Source: Nocardioides luteus
GTDB taxonomy: Bacteria; Actinomycetota; Actinomycetes; Propionibacteriales; Nocardioidaceae
Direction of reading: 5' to 3'
Assembly: GCF_000960475.2 (NCBI RefSeq)
Contig: NZ_JZDQ02000029.1
Location: 21,774-85,773 of the forward strand
DNA: 64,000 nucleotides
Part shown: piece by piece, positions 1 through 8,132 of the stretch
Numbering within the stretch: position 1 is the first letter of the stretch
How the letters are laid out: every line of letters begins with the position of its first letter
Notes under the pieces: generated by a model
Databases searched by the model: none
What the model was told of the DNA's origin: nothing
What the model saw: only the letters and a program-made list of their open reading frames with translations
Position numbers and translations under genes: made by a program

Positions 1-714
1 CACCTGGAAGGACGGGCCCTCGGGCTGGGTGATCTCGATCGGCTTGAGGCCCTCCAGCGGCGCCGGGCGACCCTTGTCCAGGTGGAACTGCGAGGGTTCG
101 GCCGGCACCGGGAGCACCTCGTTGTCGATCAGCTCGATGACCTCGCCCGCGATGATGTCGACGTAGGCGCACAGCCCGTCGATCGGGTGCGCCCAGGGAT
201 GGTCCGTGGGGTCGGTGAAGCCGAACGGGAAGACCCGGATGATCCGCTTCCCCTCCTCGCCGGGGTTCTCGTAGTAGCCCGGCGAGAGCGGCGCGGTGAC
301 CACGTCGGTGACGGCGTAGCCACGCTTCGCCAGCGCGGCCGCCCACGCCGGGTCGGCCTGGACGATCGGGTCGATCGCCTCGAACTCCTCGACGAGGATC
401 GGCAGCTGTCCCCGGGAGCCGTCGACCGCCCTCACCGTGACCGTGCCGGCGGTGAGGTCCACCAGCGTGTCCAGGCCTGCTCCGGTGGCGGTGTCGAGGA
501 GCAGAGCCCGTACGCAGCGGGCCGGTGTCGGCCCGCCGGCCAGCGCCGCGAGGACCTCGGCCTTCGCGGGCTCGTCGAGACCGACGTACGCGAATCTCGT
601 CTTCTCGCTCACGTGCCCGGCCTCGTGGAGGAGCTTGCTGGCCGCGGTGATCTCGGCGGCGGCCAGCGAGGAGACGGGGTTGGTCCGCACGGTGGGTGAC
701 ATCTGCAGGGTCAT
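1..714 (-). CDS. Primary-amine oxidase (copper/TPQ amine oxidase), N-terminal part only
   Basis: The 238 visible residues are the N-terminal part of a copper-containing amine oxidase, which oxidises primary amines to aldehydes with release of H2O2 and ammonia. The gene starts at the ATG at 714 and runs off the left edge, so the topaquinone tyrosine and copper histidines cannot be checked. The visible part has the small alpha/beta domains of the family: an opening helix (SLAAAEITAASKLLHE), a segment of the type ARCVRALLLDTATGAGLDTLVD, and the stretch with DHPWAHPIDG and CAYVDIIAGEVIELID. The start lies 8 bp after the stop of the upstream APC permease, so the two are very likely co-transcribed and the permease probably supplies the amine. 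Family call is firm; substrate (tyramine, phenethylamine, histamine or another amine) is unknown. Confidence 0.85.
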   Translation of the reverse strand, partial: MTLQMSPTVRTNPVSSLAAAEITAASKLLHEAGHVSEKTRFAYVGLDEPAKAEVLAALAGGPTPARCVRALLLDTATGAGLDTLVDLTAGTVTVRAVDGSRGQLPILVEEFEAIDPIVQADPAWAAALAKRGYAVTDVVTAPLSPGYYENPGEEGKRIIRVFPFGFTDPTDHPWAHPIDGLCAYVDIIAGEVIELIDNEVLPVPAEPSQFHLDKGRPAPLEGLKPIEITQPEGPSFQV

Positions 715-722
715 GGGGTTCC

Positions 723-2204
723 TCACTCGGAGATGGTGTCGATGACGTTCGCGTACGTCTGCGGGCGCCTGCGCCTCAGGACGTACGCCTGGACGATCCC
801 GAGCACCGGGAAGGCGGCCATCACGATCAGGAAGGTGACCGTGAGGGTGCCGAAGCGCGGCGCGCCCGCGGCGTCGACGTCGCCCAGCAGCAGCGGGAAG
901 TTGGCGAACAGGACGGCGGTGACCGCGACCAGGCCGACGAGCCCGATCCCGGGCGCGACCCAGGTGTGCCAGAGCCCGGCGCCGACCCGGTTGCTCGCCA
1001 GGTAGACGATCACCGCGAGGCAGGTCAGCGCCATCAGGACCACGATCGCGAAGGTGGCCACGCCGGAGAACCAGGTGAAGACCTCGAGGAAGGGGTCCAG
1101 ACCGAGCACGGCGAAGGCGATGGTGAAGAGCGCCGCGGTGACGGTCTGCGCGAGCGAGGACAGGTGCGGCGACCCGTGGCTGCCGTGAACCTTGCCCACC
1201 GCTGCGGGCAGCAGCGAGGCGTGTGCCATCGAGTGCTGGTAGCGGCTGATGACGTTGTGGAAGGAGAGCACGCAGGCGAACAGGCTGGTCATCAGCAGGA
1301 TCGCGACGATCTCGGCGCCCGCGCCGCCGAGGTAGCGCGCGGTCGTGGTGCCGATGAAGCCCTCGTAGTCGGACTGGATCTCCTCGGTGAAGCCGTCGCC
1401 CCATCCCTGGACCAGGGCCCACGAGGTGAAGGTGTAGAAGACGGCGATGATCGCGACCGCGGCGTACGTCGCCAGCGGGATCGTCCGCTCCGGGTCCCGG
1501 GCCTCGTCGCGAAAGATCGCGGTCGACTCGAACCCGATGAAGCCGGCCATGCAGAACATCAGCGCCAGCGCGGGGGTGCCGGAGGTGATCACCGACGGCG
1601 TGAACGAGGAGACGCTGATCCCGTCGGCGCCGCCCTGCACGAGGATCACGACGGAGAGCACCATGACGATCCCGACCTCGGCGGCGAGCAGCGCGCCGAG
1701 CACCTTCGCCGACAGCTCGACGTGGCGGTAGCCGAGCACCCCGACGGCGGCGACCATCGCCAGCGCCCAGGCCCACCAGGGCAGCGTCAGCCCGGTCTTG
1801 TCCTCGACCCACCCGGCGAGGGTGAGGCCGAGGAAGCCGTAGACCGCGATCTGAACGGCGGTGTAGGTCAGCATCGCGAGCCACGCCGCCGCGATCCCGC
1901 CCGGGCGGCCAAGGCCGTAGCCGACATAGGTGAAGAAGGCGCCGGGGCGGGCGACGTACCGGCTCATCGTCGACAGGCCGACGGCGAAGAAGAGCAGGAT
2001 CACCCCGCCGATGGCGAACATCGCGGGAACGCCGGCACCGTTGCCCAGCAGGGCGGCCAGCGGGAACCCGCCGCCGATGACGGTCAGCGGTGCGGCGGCG
2101 GCGACGACCATGAAGACGATCGATCCGGCTCCGAGCTTTCCGGACAGCCGCCTGGTGGCGGGTGGGGCGGCCGTTGCGACGGTCGCCGGCTGAGCGGTGG
2201 TCAT
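723..2204 (-). CDS. APC-family amino acid/amine permease
   Basis: A 493-residue integral membrane protein of the amino acid-polyamine-organocation superfamily with about 12 to 13 hydrophobic segments. The N-terminal part shows the family layout: a short cytoplasmic tail, then LGAGSIVFMVVAAAAPL as first membrane helix, and the FIGFESTAIFRDEARDPERT stretch typical of this superfamily. I chose the ATG at 2204 because GGAG sits about 7 bp upstream; an extension to 2279 would add a basic, non-conserved tail. It lies directly upstream of the amine oxidase gene on the same strand (8-bp gap), which suggests uptake of an amine or amino acid that the oxidase consumes. Substrate is not established by sequence. 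Confidence 0.85.
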   Translation of the reverse strand: MTTAQPATVATAAPPATRRLSGKLGAGSIVFMVVAAAAPLTVIGGGFPLAALLGNGAGVPAMFAIGGVILLFFAVGLSTMSRYVARPGAFFTYVGYGLGRPGGIAAAWLAMLTYTAVQIAVYGFLGLTLAGWVEDKTGLTLPWWAWALAMVAAVGVLGYRHVELSAKVLGALLAAEVGIVMVLSVVILVQGGADGISVSSFTPSVITSGTPALALMFCMAGFIGFESTAIFRDEARDPERTIPLATYAAVAIIAVFYTFTSWALVQGWGDGFTEEIQSDYEGFIGTTTARYLGGAGAEIVAILLMTSLFACVLSFHNVISRYQHSMAHASLLPAAVGKVHGSHGSPHLSSLAQTVTAALFTIAFAVLGLDPFLEVFTWFSGVATFAIVVLMALTCLAVIVYLASNRVGAGLWHTWVAPGIGLVGLVAVTAVLFANFPLLLGDVDAAGAPRFGTLTVTFLIVMAAFPVLGIVQAYVLRRRRPQTYANVIDTISE

Positions 2205-2426
2205 GGGGACTCCTGGGTCGGGGGACAGGGTGGTCCTACCGTTTCCGCACGCGCTTTCGTCCCCGTCACCACGACGCAAACATCCGGCGCCGACCGAACG
2301 GGAACGCTGTTCTCATCTGGTGCGTCGCCCGGTGTGACGGCCGCGTAACCGGTCCGAAACCGTCGGGCCCCTAGCCTGGTCCGAACCTCGCGAACCGGAC
2401 GCGAGGCGGACCGAAAGCAGACACCG
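2205..2426. promoter_or_regulatory. Divergent promoter region between two permease genes, with three GGNCCGAA boxes
   Basis: This 222-bp gap separates two divergent APC permease genes. It contains three direct copies of GGNCCGAA at 2351-2358, 2378-2385 and 2408-2415, spaced 27 and 30 bp. They lie close to the start of the plus-strand permease and are candidate binding sites for the IclR-type regulator encoded at 3896-4555. No convincing sigma-70 -35/-10 pair was found. Confidence 0.3.
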
Positions 2427-3899
2427 ATGAGCGCACTCGACCGGGCGATCGTCGACCCACCGCGGGTCGCCGGAGTGGGCGAGCGGTCGCCGATGGCAGG
2501 CCTGGAGCGGCGTACGGTCGGGTTCGTCGACGTGCTCGCGCAGTCGGTCGGAGCCACCGCCCCGGCGGCCGCCGCCGCGACCCTTCCGGCACTGATCGCG
2601 GTCCGCTCGGGGCACTCGCTGCTGGTCTGTCTCGTGCTGGCGTGGGTCCTGGTGGCCGGTGTCGGCGGGGCGGTCGGTCAGTTCACCCGCCGGATGGCGG
2701 CACCCGGCTCGCTCTACACGTTCGTGACCAAGGGGATCGGGCCGAGCGCCGGGTTCGTGACCGCTGCCGGACAGGCCGTCGGGTACGCCTTCGTGGCGAT
2801 GTTCGGGCTGGTCGGAGCGGCCTTGTCAGTGCAGACGTTCCTTGCCTCGGTCGGCGCTGCGGCCTCCTCGGCGGCGGTGACCGGTCTCGGTGTGGTGGCC
2901 CTCGGCGCGGTCTGCTTCGTGGTGCTGCGGCGAGGCATCCGGATCTCGGCGCGGGTCACCCTCGTGGTCGAGGTGGTCTCGGTCGCCCTGCTGCTGGTGC
3001 TGCTGGTGACCGTGCTGTCCCGGGCCGGGGCCGAGGCGCTGGCAGCACCGTTCCGGGCCGGGCTGCCGGGGCCGGACGGGCTGGTCGCGGGCACCGCGGT
3101 CGCGATCACCGCCTTCGTCGGCTTCGAGACCGCGGCGTCCCTGGGCCGGGAGGCGGAACGCCCGTTCCTGACCGTGCCGCGCACGATGCGCTGGACCCTG
3201 ATCGTGGTCGGGTTCGCCTACCTGCTCTCCGCCTACACGCAGGAGGCGGGCGGGGTCTCCTTCGGCCTGCAGCTCGCCGACAACGACGTCGCGCTCAGTG
3301 CGCTCTCCGACGGGGCCGGCGTGCCGCTGCTGGGCCGGCTGCTCGATCTCGGTCAGGCCACCTCGTTCCTGGCCTGCGCGATCGCGTCGCTGACCGCGTT
3401 GGCGCGCGTGGTCTTCAGCCTCGGCCGCGAGGGCGTGCTGCCCCGGGCGGTCGGGTTCACTGACCCGCTGCGCAGCACTCCGCTCGGCGCGCTGGCCGTC
3501 GTCGTACCCGTCACGGTGGCACTGCCGCTGGTGCTGCTCGCCGGCGGCCTCTCGCCCTGGCGGGCGATGAGCGTCCTGATCGCGGTCTCCGCGGTCGGCT
3601 ACATCGTCGCGTACGTCCTGGTGGCGGTCGCCGCGCCCGCCTTCCTGCACAGGATCGGGGAGCTGACCCGTTCGGCGTTGTGGGGTTGCGGCGCCGTGGC
3701 AGTTGCTCTCACCGGGGTGCTGGGGGTCTATCTCGCCGTCGTAGGTGGCACCGACCCGCTGGCTCTGAGCCTGGTCGGTGTGGTCGTGCTGGGCGGCGGG
3801 TCCGGCTATCTGTACGTCCGGATGCGGCAGCCCGAGGGGTTCGCCCGGATGGGCCTGTTCGACGAGCCGATCTCGGACGATCTGCTGGGTGGCCGGTGA
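2427..3899 (+). CDS. APC-family permease
   Basis: A second APC-superfamily permease (490 residues), divergently transcribed from the first. It has about 12 membrane segments. RRMAAPGSLYTFVTKGIGP early in the protein corresponds to the conserved helix 2 to 3 region, and AFVGFETAASLGREAE to the conserved helix 6 loop seen also in the neighbour. Its stop codon overlaps the GTG start of the IclR-type regulator (GTGA), so the pair forms one transcript. The context suggests amine or amino acid uptake under control of that regulator. The substrate cannot be told from sequence. Confidence 0.85.
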   Translation: MSALDRAIVDPPRVAGVGERSPMAGLERRTVGFVDVLAQSVGATAPAAAAATLPALIAVRSGHSLLVCLVLAWVLVAGVGGAVGQFTRRMAAPGSLYTFVTKGIGPSAGFVTAAGQAVGYAFVAMFGLVGAALSVQTFLASVGAAASSAAVTGLGVVALGAVCFVVLRRGIRISARVTLVVEVVSVALLLVLLVTVLSRAGAEALAAPFRAGLPGPDGLVAGTAVAITAFVGFETAASLGREAERPFLTVPRTMRWTLIVVGFAYLLSAYTQEAGGVSFGLQLADNDVALSALSDGAGVPLLGRLLDLGQATSFLACAIASLTALARVVFSLGREGVLPRAVGFTDPLRSTPLGALAVVVPVTVALPLVLLAGGLSPWRAMSVLIAVSAVGYIVAYVLVAVAAPAFLHRIGELTRSALWGCGAVAVALTGVLGVYLAVVGGTDPLALSLVGVVVLGGGSGYLYVRMRQPEGFARMGLFDEPISDDLLGGR

Positions 3900-4555
3900 G
3901 CCCCGGCGGCGACGCCGGCGGCCGTCAGCCGCATGCCGTACGCAGCGCCCTCTCGGTTCTCGAGGAGGTTGCGCGGGCCGGGCCGGGCATCACCGCCAAG
4001 CAGATATCGGCGGCGCTCGGGCTGCCGCGGGCCACGACCTACAGGCTGGTCAACCTGCTGGTGCAGGACGAGTACCTGGTCCGGTTGCCCGACCTGTCCG
4101 GGTTCGCGCTGGGCCACCGGGTGACGCTGCTGGCATCCAACGCGGTCCCGGACCGCGAGCGCGAGACCGCGGAGATCCTGGCCGGGATGCGCGCCCGGAT
4201 CCGGGCGGGCGTTCACCTGGCCTCGTTCCGGCACGGGCACCTGGAGCTGGTCGATGTCGATCCCGACTTCCCGTTGACCGCCGCCGCGCTGGCGGAGCCG
4301 CCGGAGATCGGCGCGGACCCGGGTGCTGCGGCGCTCGGCCTGCTGCGGGCGGCGGGTGCCGTGGAACGCTATGTCGTCTGCGCCGCTCAGCCGGGGTACG
4401 GATCTCTGGCCGCGGCGGTCCGCGACGACGCCGGCGTGCTGGTCGCCGGCGTCGCGCTGGCGGTCCCGGCGCCGCGGCTCGAAGACCCCGCGGGTCTCTT
4501 CGCCCTGATCCATGACGACGTCGAGCGGTTGCGGGCGGTGCTGACCCGGGGCTGA
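3896..4555 (+). CDS. IclR-type transcriptional regulator (short form)
   Basis: A 219-residue regulator. Residues about 10 to 65 form a winged helix-turn-helix of the IclR type (AVRSALSVLEEVARAGPG, then ITAKQISAALGLPRATTYRLV). The C-terminal half resembles a reduced IclR effector domain but is shorter than the usual total of about 250 residues and lacks a clear full ligand pocket. I chose the GTG at 3896, which overlaps the permease stop codon, because upstream in-frame sequence is only the permease gene read in another frame. It most likely controls the surrounding amine uptake and oxidation genes, perhaps through the repeats in the divergent promoter at 2351-2415. Confidence 0.75.
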   Translation: MSPGGDAGGRQPHAVRSALSVLEEVARAGPGITAKQISAALGLPRATTYRLVNLLVQDEYLVRLPDLSGFALGHRVTLLASNAVPDRERETAEILAGMRARIRAGVHLASFRHGHLELVDVDPDFPLTAAALAEPPEIGADPGAAALGLLRAAGAVERYVVCAAQPGYGSLAAAVRDDAGVLVAGVALAVPAPRLEDPAGLFALIHDDVERLRAVLTRG

Positions 4556-4563
4556 CCCGCCGC

Positions 4564-5469
4564 TCAGTGCATCCCCGGCTCGTGGGCCAGGTGGGTCTCC
4601 GGCTCGAGCTGGAAGGTCGAGTGCTCGACGTCGAAGTGGCCGGCCAGGCAGGCCTGGACCCGGTCGAGCACCTTCGGCGCGCTGCCGTCGAGGAAGCACT
4701 CGGGACGCAGGGTCAGGTGGGCGGAGACCGTCGGCAGGCCGGAGGTGACCGTCCACGCGTGCAGGTCGTGCACCTCGACCACGTCCTCGACCTCGAGCAG
4801 GTGCTGGCGCAGGTCCTCGACGACGACCTCCGCCGGTGCGCCTTCGAGCAGGATCCGGCCGCTGTCGCGGAGCAGACAGACACCGGCGTACGTCATCAGG
4901 GCGACGACCACGAGCGAGGCCACCGGGTCGGCCCGGGTCCAGCCGGTGAGCAGGATGACGACGGCGGCGACGAGGGTGCCGATGAAGCCGTAGAGGTCGG
5001 AGAGGACGTGCTGGTAGGCGCCCTCGACGTTGAGCGAGGTGCGGTTGGCGCGCGCCATCAGCGCGGCCGCGAGGATGTTCACCGCACAGCCGACGACCGC
5101 GACCACGAACATCGGCCAGCCCTCCGCGTCGGGCGGGTGGATCAGGCGCCGGACCGCCTCCACGCCCACGACCGCGGCGAAGACCAGCAGGGTGATCCCG
5201 TTGAGCGCCGCGGAGAGGATCTCGGCGCGCTTCCAGCCGTAGGTCCACTGGCCCTGGGCCGGCCGTGCGGCCAGCCGCATCGCCCACAGCGCCGCGGCGA
5301 TCGCGCCGACGTCGGTGAGCATGTGGCCCGCGTCGGCCAGCAGCGCGAGCGAGTCGGCGAGGATCGCGACCGTCACCTCGCCGAGCAGGAACACGCTCAG
5401 CAGCGACATCGCGGCGATCAGGTAGCGCCGGTCCGCCGCGGGAGAGATGTGGTCATGATCGTGGCCCAT
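4564..5469 (-). CDS. Cation diffusion facilitator (CzcD/ZitB-type) divalent metal exporter
   Basis: A 301-residue inner-membrane protein of the cation diffusion facilitator family, exporting Zn2+ or related divalent cations in exchange for protons. It begins with a His/Asp-rich tail (MGHDHDH) and has six membrane helices. The intramembrane metal site residues are visible in helix 2 (LADAGHMLTD, with H49 and D53) and in helix 5 (AYQHVLSD). The C-terminal cytoplasmic domain (about residues 205-301) has the regulatory fold of the family, with VVEVHDLHAWTVTSG. The ATG at 5469 gives the typical His-rich start; longer readings are not conserved. It is divergent from the next gene and ends 8 bp from the convergent IclR gene. 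Confidence 0.92.
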   Translation of the reverse strand: MGHDHDHISPAADRRYLIAAMSLLSVFLLGEVTVAILADSLALLADAGHMLTDVGAIAAALWAMRLAARPAQGQWTYGWKRAEILSAALNGITLLVFAAVVGVEAVRRLIHPPDAEGWPMFVVAVVGCAVNILAAALMARANRTSLNVEGAYQHVLSDLYGFIGTLVAAVVILLTGWTRADPVASLVVVALMTYAGVCLLRDSGRILLEGAPAEVVVEDLRQHLLEVEDVVEVHDLHAWTVTSGLPTVSAHLTLRPECFLDGSAPKVLDRVQACLAGHFDVEHSTFQLEPETHLAHEPGMH

Positions 5470-5533
5470 GTCGATTGATCCTAGGCGGGAAATCCGGTTC
5501 TCGGTTGCGCCGTCCCGTGGCAGGGTGGCCGGC

Positions 5534-6325
5534 ATGTCGCTCGCTGAGAACTTCCTGTCGCTGCACCTTCCCGGACGCCCGCTGCTGATGCCCAACGCCT
5601 GGGACGCCGGCTCGGCGAAGCTCCTGGCCTCGCTGGGCTTCTCGGCGCTGGCCACCACCAGCAGCGGGTACGCCGCGACCCTGGGCCGCCTCGACGGCCA
5701 TGTCACCCGCGACGAGGTGATCGCCCACGCGACCGCGCTGGTCGAGGCGGTCGAGGTGCCCGTCTCGGCCGACCTGGAGGCCGGCTTCGGGGGTTCGATC
5801 GACGAGGTGGCGGAGACGTTCCGGCTCGCCGTCGCCGCCGGGCTGGCGGGCGGGTCGATCGAGGACTACACCGGCGTCGAGAAGGACACCCTCTACTCCG
5901 TCGAGGAGGCCGCCGAGCGGGTCGCCGCCGCGGCCGCGGCCGCCGGCGACGGCTTCGTCCTCACCGCCCGTGCCGAGAACCACATCCGCGGCCGCGACGA
6001 CCTCGACGACACCATCGCCCGCCTGCAGGCCTACCAGGAGGCCGGCGCCGACGTGCTCTTCGCGCCCGGCGTCATCGCCGTCGAGGACGTACGCCGCCTG
6101 GTCGACGCGGTCGACCGCCCGGTCAACGTCCTGCTGCTCCCGGGCGGACCCTCGGTCCCCGAGCTGGCCGAGGCGGGGGCGGCACGGATCTCGGTCGGTG
6201 GCGCCTTCGCCTTCGCCGCCCTCGGCGCGGCCAAGCGCGCCGCGGAGGAGCTGCTCGGCGCCGGCACGACCGGCTACACCGAGCTGGCGGCCGAGGGTGC
6301 GAAGGCTTTTCGCAACGCTGGTTGA
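5534..6325 (+). CDS. Isocitrate lyase/PEP phosphonomutase superfamily protein
   Basis: A 263-residue TIM-barrel protein of the isocitrate lyase/phosphoenolpyruvate mutase superfamily, whose members make or break C-C or C-P bonds next to a carboxylate with Mg2+. Recognisable signatures are LLMPNAWDAGSAKLL at the N-terminus, VPVSADLEAGFG (metal-binding strand), and GGSIEDY in the middle. The active-site KKCGH of isocitrate and methylisocitrate lyases is absent, so this is one of the uncharacterised branches and not a true isocitrate lyase. The ATG at 5534 is used since the alternative at 5468 overlaps the divergent CDF start. The stop overlaps an alternative start of the MOSC gene downstream. 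Confidence 0.82.
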   Translation: MSLAENFLSLHLPGRPLLMPNAWDAGSAKLLASLGFSALATTSSGYAATLGRLDGHVTRDEVIAHATALVEAVEVPVSADLEAGFGGSIDEVAETFRLAVAAGLAGGSIEDYTGVEKDTLYSVEEAAERVAAAAAAAGDGFVLTARAENHIRGRDDLDDTIARLQAYQEAGADVLFAPGVIAVEDVRRLVDAVDRPVNVLLLPGGPSVPELAEAGAARISVGGAFAFAALGAAKRAAEELLGAGTTGYTELAAEGAKAFRNAG

Positions 6326-6333
6326 CTGGGGCC

Positions 6334-7095
6334 GTGACCGATGAGCTGACGGTGGTGCGCGCGGGGTTCGCGCCGATCAAGGGGACCAGGCACCTGGCCC
6401 ACGACCGGGTGATGCTCGACGCCCAGGGGCCGGTGGGTGACCGTGGGTTCGCCCTGGTGTCGGTCGACCCCGAGGATCCGGCTCGCGGCCGGGTGCTGCG
6501 CACCGTCCAGAACCCGCTGCTGGTCGCGGTGCGGGCGGAGGTGACCGGCGACCGGCTCGAGGTCGAGCTGCCCGGCGGGGAGACCGTCTCAGCGGAGCCG
6601 GCGGCGACGGGGGAGCGCATCACCTGCGACTACTGGGGCCGCGACGTCGAGCTGGAGCTGGTCGACGGCCCGCACGCCGAGCTGTTCTCGAGCTGGCTCG
6701 ACCGGCCCGTGCGGCTGGCCCGTGCCCGCCGGGGCGACGTCGTCTTCGCCGGTCCGGTGTCGCTGGTGACCACGGCGTCGCTGCACGACCTCGCCCGGCA
6801 CGTGGACCGCGACGCCGTGGACCCGGCGCGGTTCCGGCCGACCCTGGTGGTCGAGACCGACGAGCCCTATGCCGAGGACACCTGGCTCGGCCGGGAGATC
6901 CGGGTCGGGGAGGCGACGCTCCGGATCGGCGTACCGATCCCGAGGTGTGCCGTGATCGACATCCGTCCGGAGACGGGGGAGCGCGACGTACGGCTGCTGA
7001 AGACGCTCGCCACGCACCGGCCGTTGAACCGGGCCGGCGAGCCGGCGTTCGGCGTCTTCGCGGAGGTGGTCGTGCCTGGGGCCGTGGGCGGATAG
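6334..7095 (+). CDS. MOSC domain protein
   Basis: A 253-residue protein with an N-terminal beta-barrel part (MOSC_N type; the stretch about GPVGDRGFALV) followed by a C-terminal MOSC domain, the sulfur-carrier domain of molybdenum-cofactor sulfurases and related proteins. The likely sulfur-binding cysteine lies in PIPRCAVIDIRPETGE, and the following RLLKTLATHRP resembles the conserved end of the domain. Proteins of this type act in molybdenum-cofactor chemistry or in N-hydroxylated compound reduction. No molybdoenzyme gene is nearby. The start is uncertain: GTG at 6334 is taken, and TTG at 6322 (overlapping the previous stop) is the alternative. Confidence 0.82.
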   Translation: MTDELTVVRAGFAPIKGTRHLAHDRVMLDAQGPVGDRGFALVSVDPEDPARGRVLRTVQNPLLVAVRAEVTGDRLEVELPGGETVSAEPAATGERITCDYWGRDVELELVDGPHAELFSSWLDRPVRLARARRGDVVFAGPVSLVTTASLHDLARHVDRDAVDPARFRPTLVVETDEPYAEDTWLGREIRVGEATLRIGVPIPRCAVIDIRPETGERDVRLLKTLATHRPLNRAGEPAFGVFAEVVVPGAVGG

Positions 7096-7161
7096 CCGGC
7101 ACACAGGCGAGGCACAGGAAGGCGAGGGCGCGGACTCAGGTGCGCTGCGTACGCTCCTGAT

Positions 7162-8127
7162 GTGGATATGCAATCGCTGTTGTCGCGCGACTCCGTGAAG
7201 GTCGCCCTCGTCGTCAACGCCGGCTCGCGCCGGGGACAGGACGCGTTGGCGTCCTCCGAGGAGATGCTCAGGTCCGCGGGGATCGACGACGTCCGCTCCC
7301 ACGCAGTCCATTCGGGGGAGGAGCTGGAGGCCACGCTCGACGAGGTCGCCGAGGAGATGCCCGACCTGCTCGTCGTCGGCGGCGGCGACGGCTCGGTCGG
7401 GGCCGCGGCGGCCCGGATCGCCGGCACCGACGTCGTGCTCGCGGTGCTGCCGCTCGGCACGGCCAACGACTTCGCCCGCACGCTCGAGCTCGACCAGGAC
7501 CCGCAGACCGCGGTGCAGCAGATGCTCGAGGGGAAGGTCATCAACGTCGACGTCGGCCGGGCCAACGGACACGCCTACCTCAACGTCGCCTCCTTCGGCC
7601 TCTCCGTCGCGGTGACCAAGGCCCTGGACCCACGTCTGAAGAAGCTGATCGGGCCGGCGGCCTACCCGGTGGCGACGCTGCAGGCCTACCGCCACCACAA
7701 GCCGTTCACCGCGCGGCTGGAGTTCCCCGAGGGCGACCACGAGACGATGGAGCTCGACGACCTGCTCCAAGTTGCCGTCGGCAACGGCCGCCACTACGGT
7801 GGCGGCAACACGGTCTCGCCCACCGCCTCGGTCGACGACGACCTGCTCGACGTCTATGCCATCGTCCGCGGCCGCATGCGCGACCACGTCTCGATCGCGC
7901 GGCTGCTCCGCAGCGGCCACTTCATCGAGCACGAGCAGGTGCACCACGTGACCACCTCGGCGGTGCGGATCACCACCGACGAGGCGATGCCGGTCAACCT
8001 CGACGGCGAGATCCTCACCGAGACCCCGACCGACTTCACCCTCGAGAGCAACGCGCTCCACGTGGCCGTCCCGATCCGCAGCCGCGCCGGCCGCCTCGAC
8101 GGGCCGCCGCCGGACGTCCAGAGCTGA
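7162..8127 (+). CDS. Diacylglycerol/lipid kinase (YegS/BmrU family)
   Basis: A 321-residue lipid kinase of the DAGK-catalytic superfamily, which phosphorylates a membrane lipid with ATP at the cytoplasmic face. The glycine-rich nucleotide motif VVGGGDGSVGAAAARI lies at about residues 71-86, followed by LPLGTANDFART, the second conserved block. The C-terminal beta-sandwich half carries NGRHYGGGNTVSP and the VNLDGEI element near the end. The GTG at 7162 was used; an ATG at 7168 would shorten it by two residues. It converges with the SMP-30-type gene, leaving a 5-bp gap. The exact lipid substrate cannot be told. Confidence 0.9.
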   Translation: MDMQSLLSRDSVKVALVVNAGSRRGQDALASSEEMLRSAGIDDVRSHAVHSGEELEATLDEVAEEMPDLLVVGGGDGSVGAAAARIAGTDVVLAVLPLGTANDFARTLELDQDPQTAVQQMLEGKVINVDVGRANGHAYLNVASFGLSVAVTKALDPRLKKLIGPAAYPVATLQAYRHHKPFTARLEFPEGDHETMELDDLLQVAVGNGRHYGGGNTVSPTASVDDDLLDVYAIVRGRMRDHVSIARLLRSGHFIEHEQVHHVTTSAVRITTDEAMPVNLDGEILTETPTDFTLESNALHVAVPIRSRAGRLDGPPPDVQS

Positions 8128-8132
8128 ACGGC

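Noticed and set aside
696..2348. Long plus-strand open frame of 550 codons
   Set aside because: It is the antisense frame of the APC permease, full of Arg, Gly, Asp, Glu and Pro with no domain. The same explanation covers the other long antisense frames, such as those at 19553-21724 and 22969-24861 opposite thrS and the FprB-type gene.
5534..6325. True isocitrate or methylisocitrate lyase
   Set aside because: The KKCGH active-site motif is missing and the protein is only 263 residues, so only superfamily membership is claimed.
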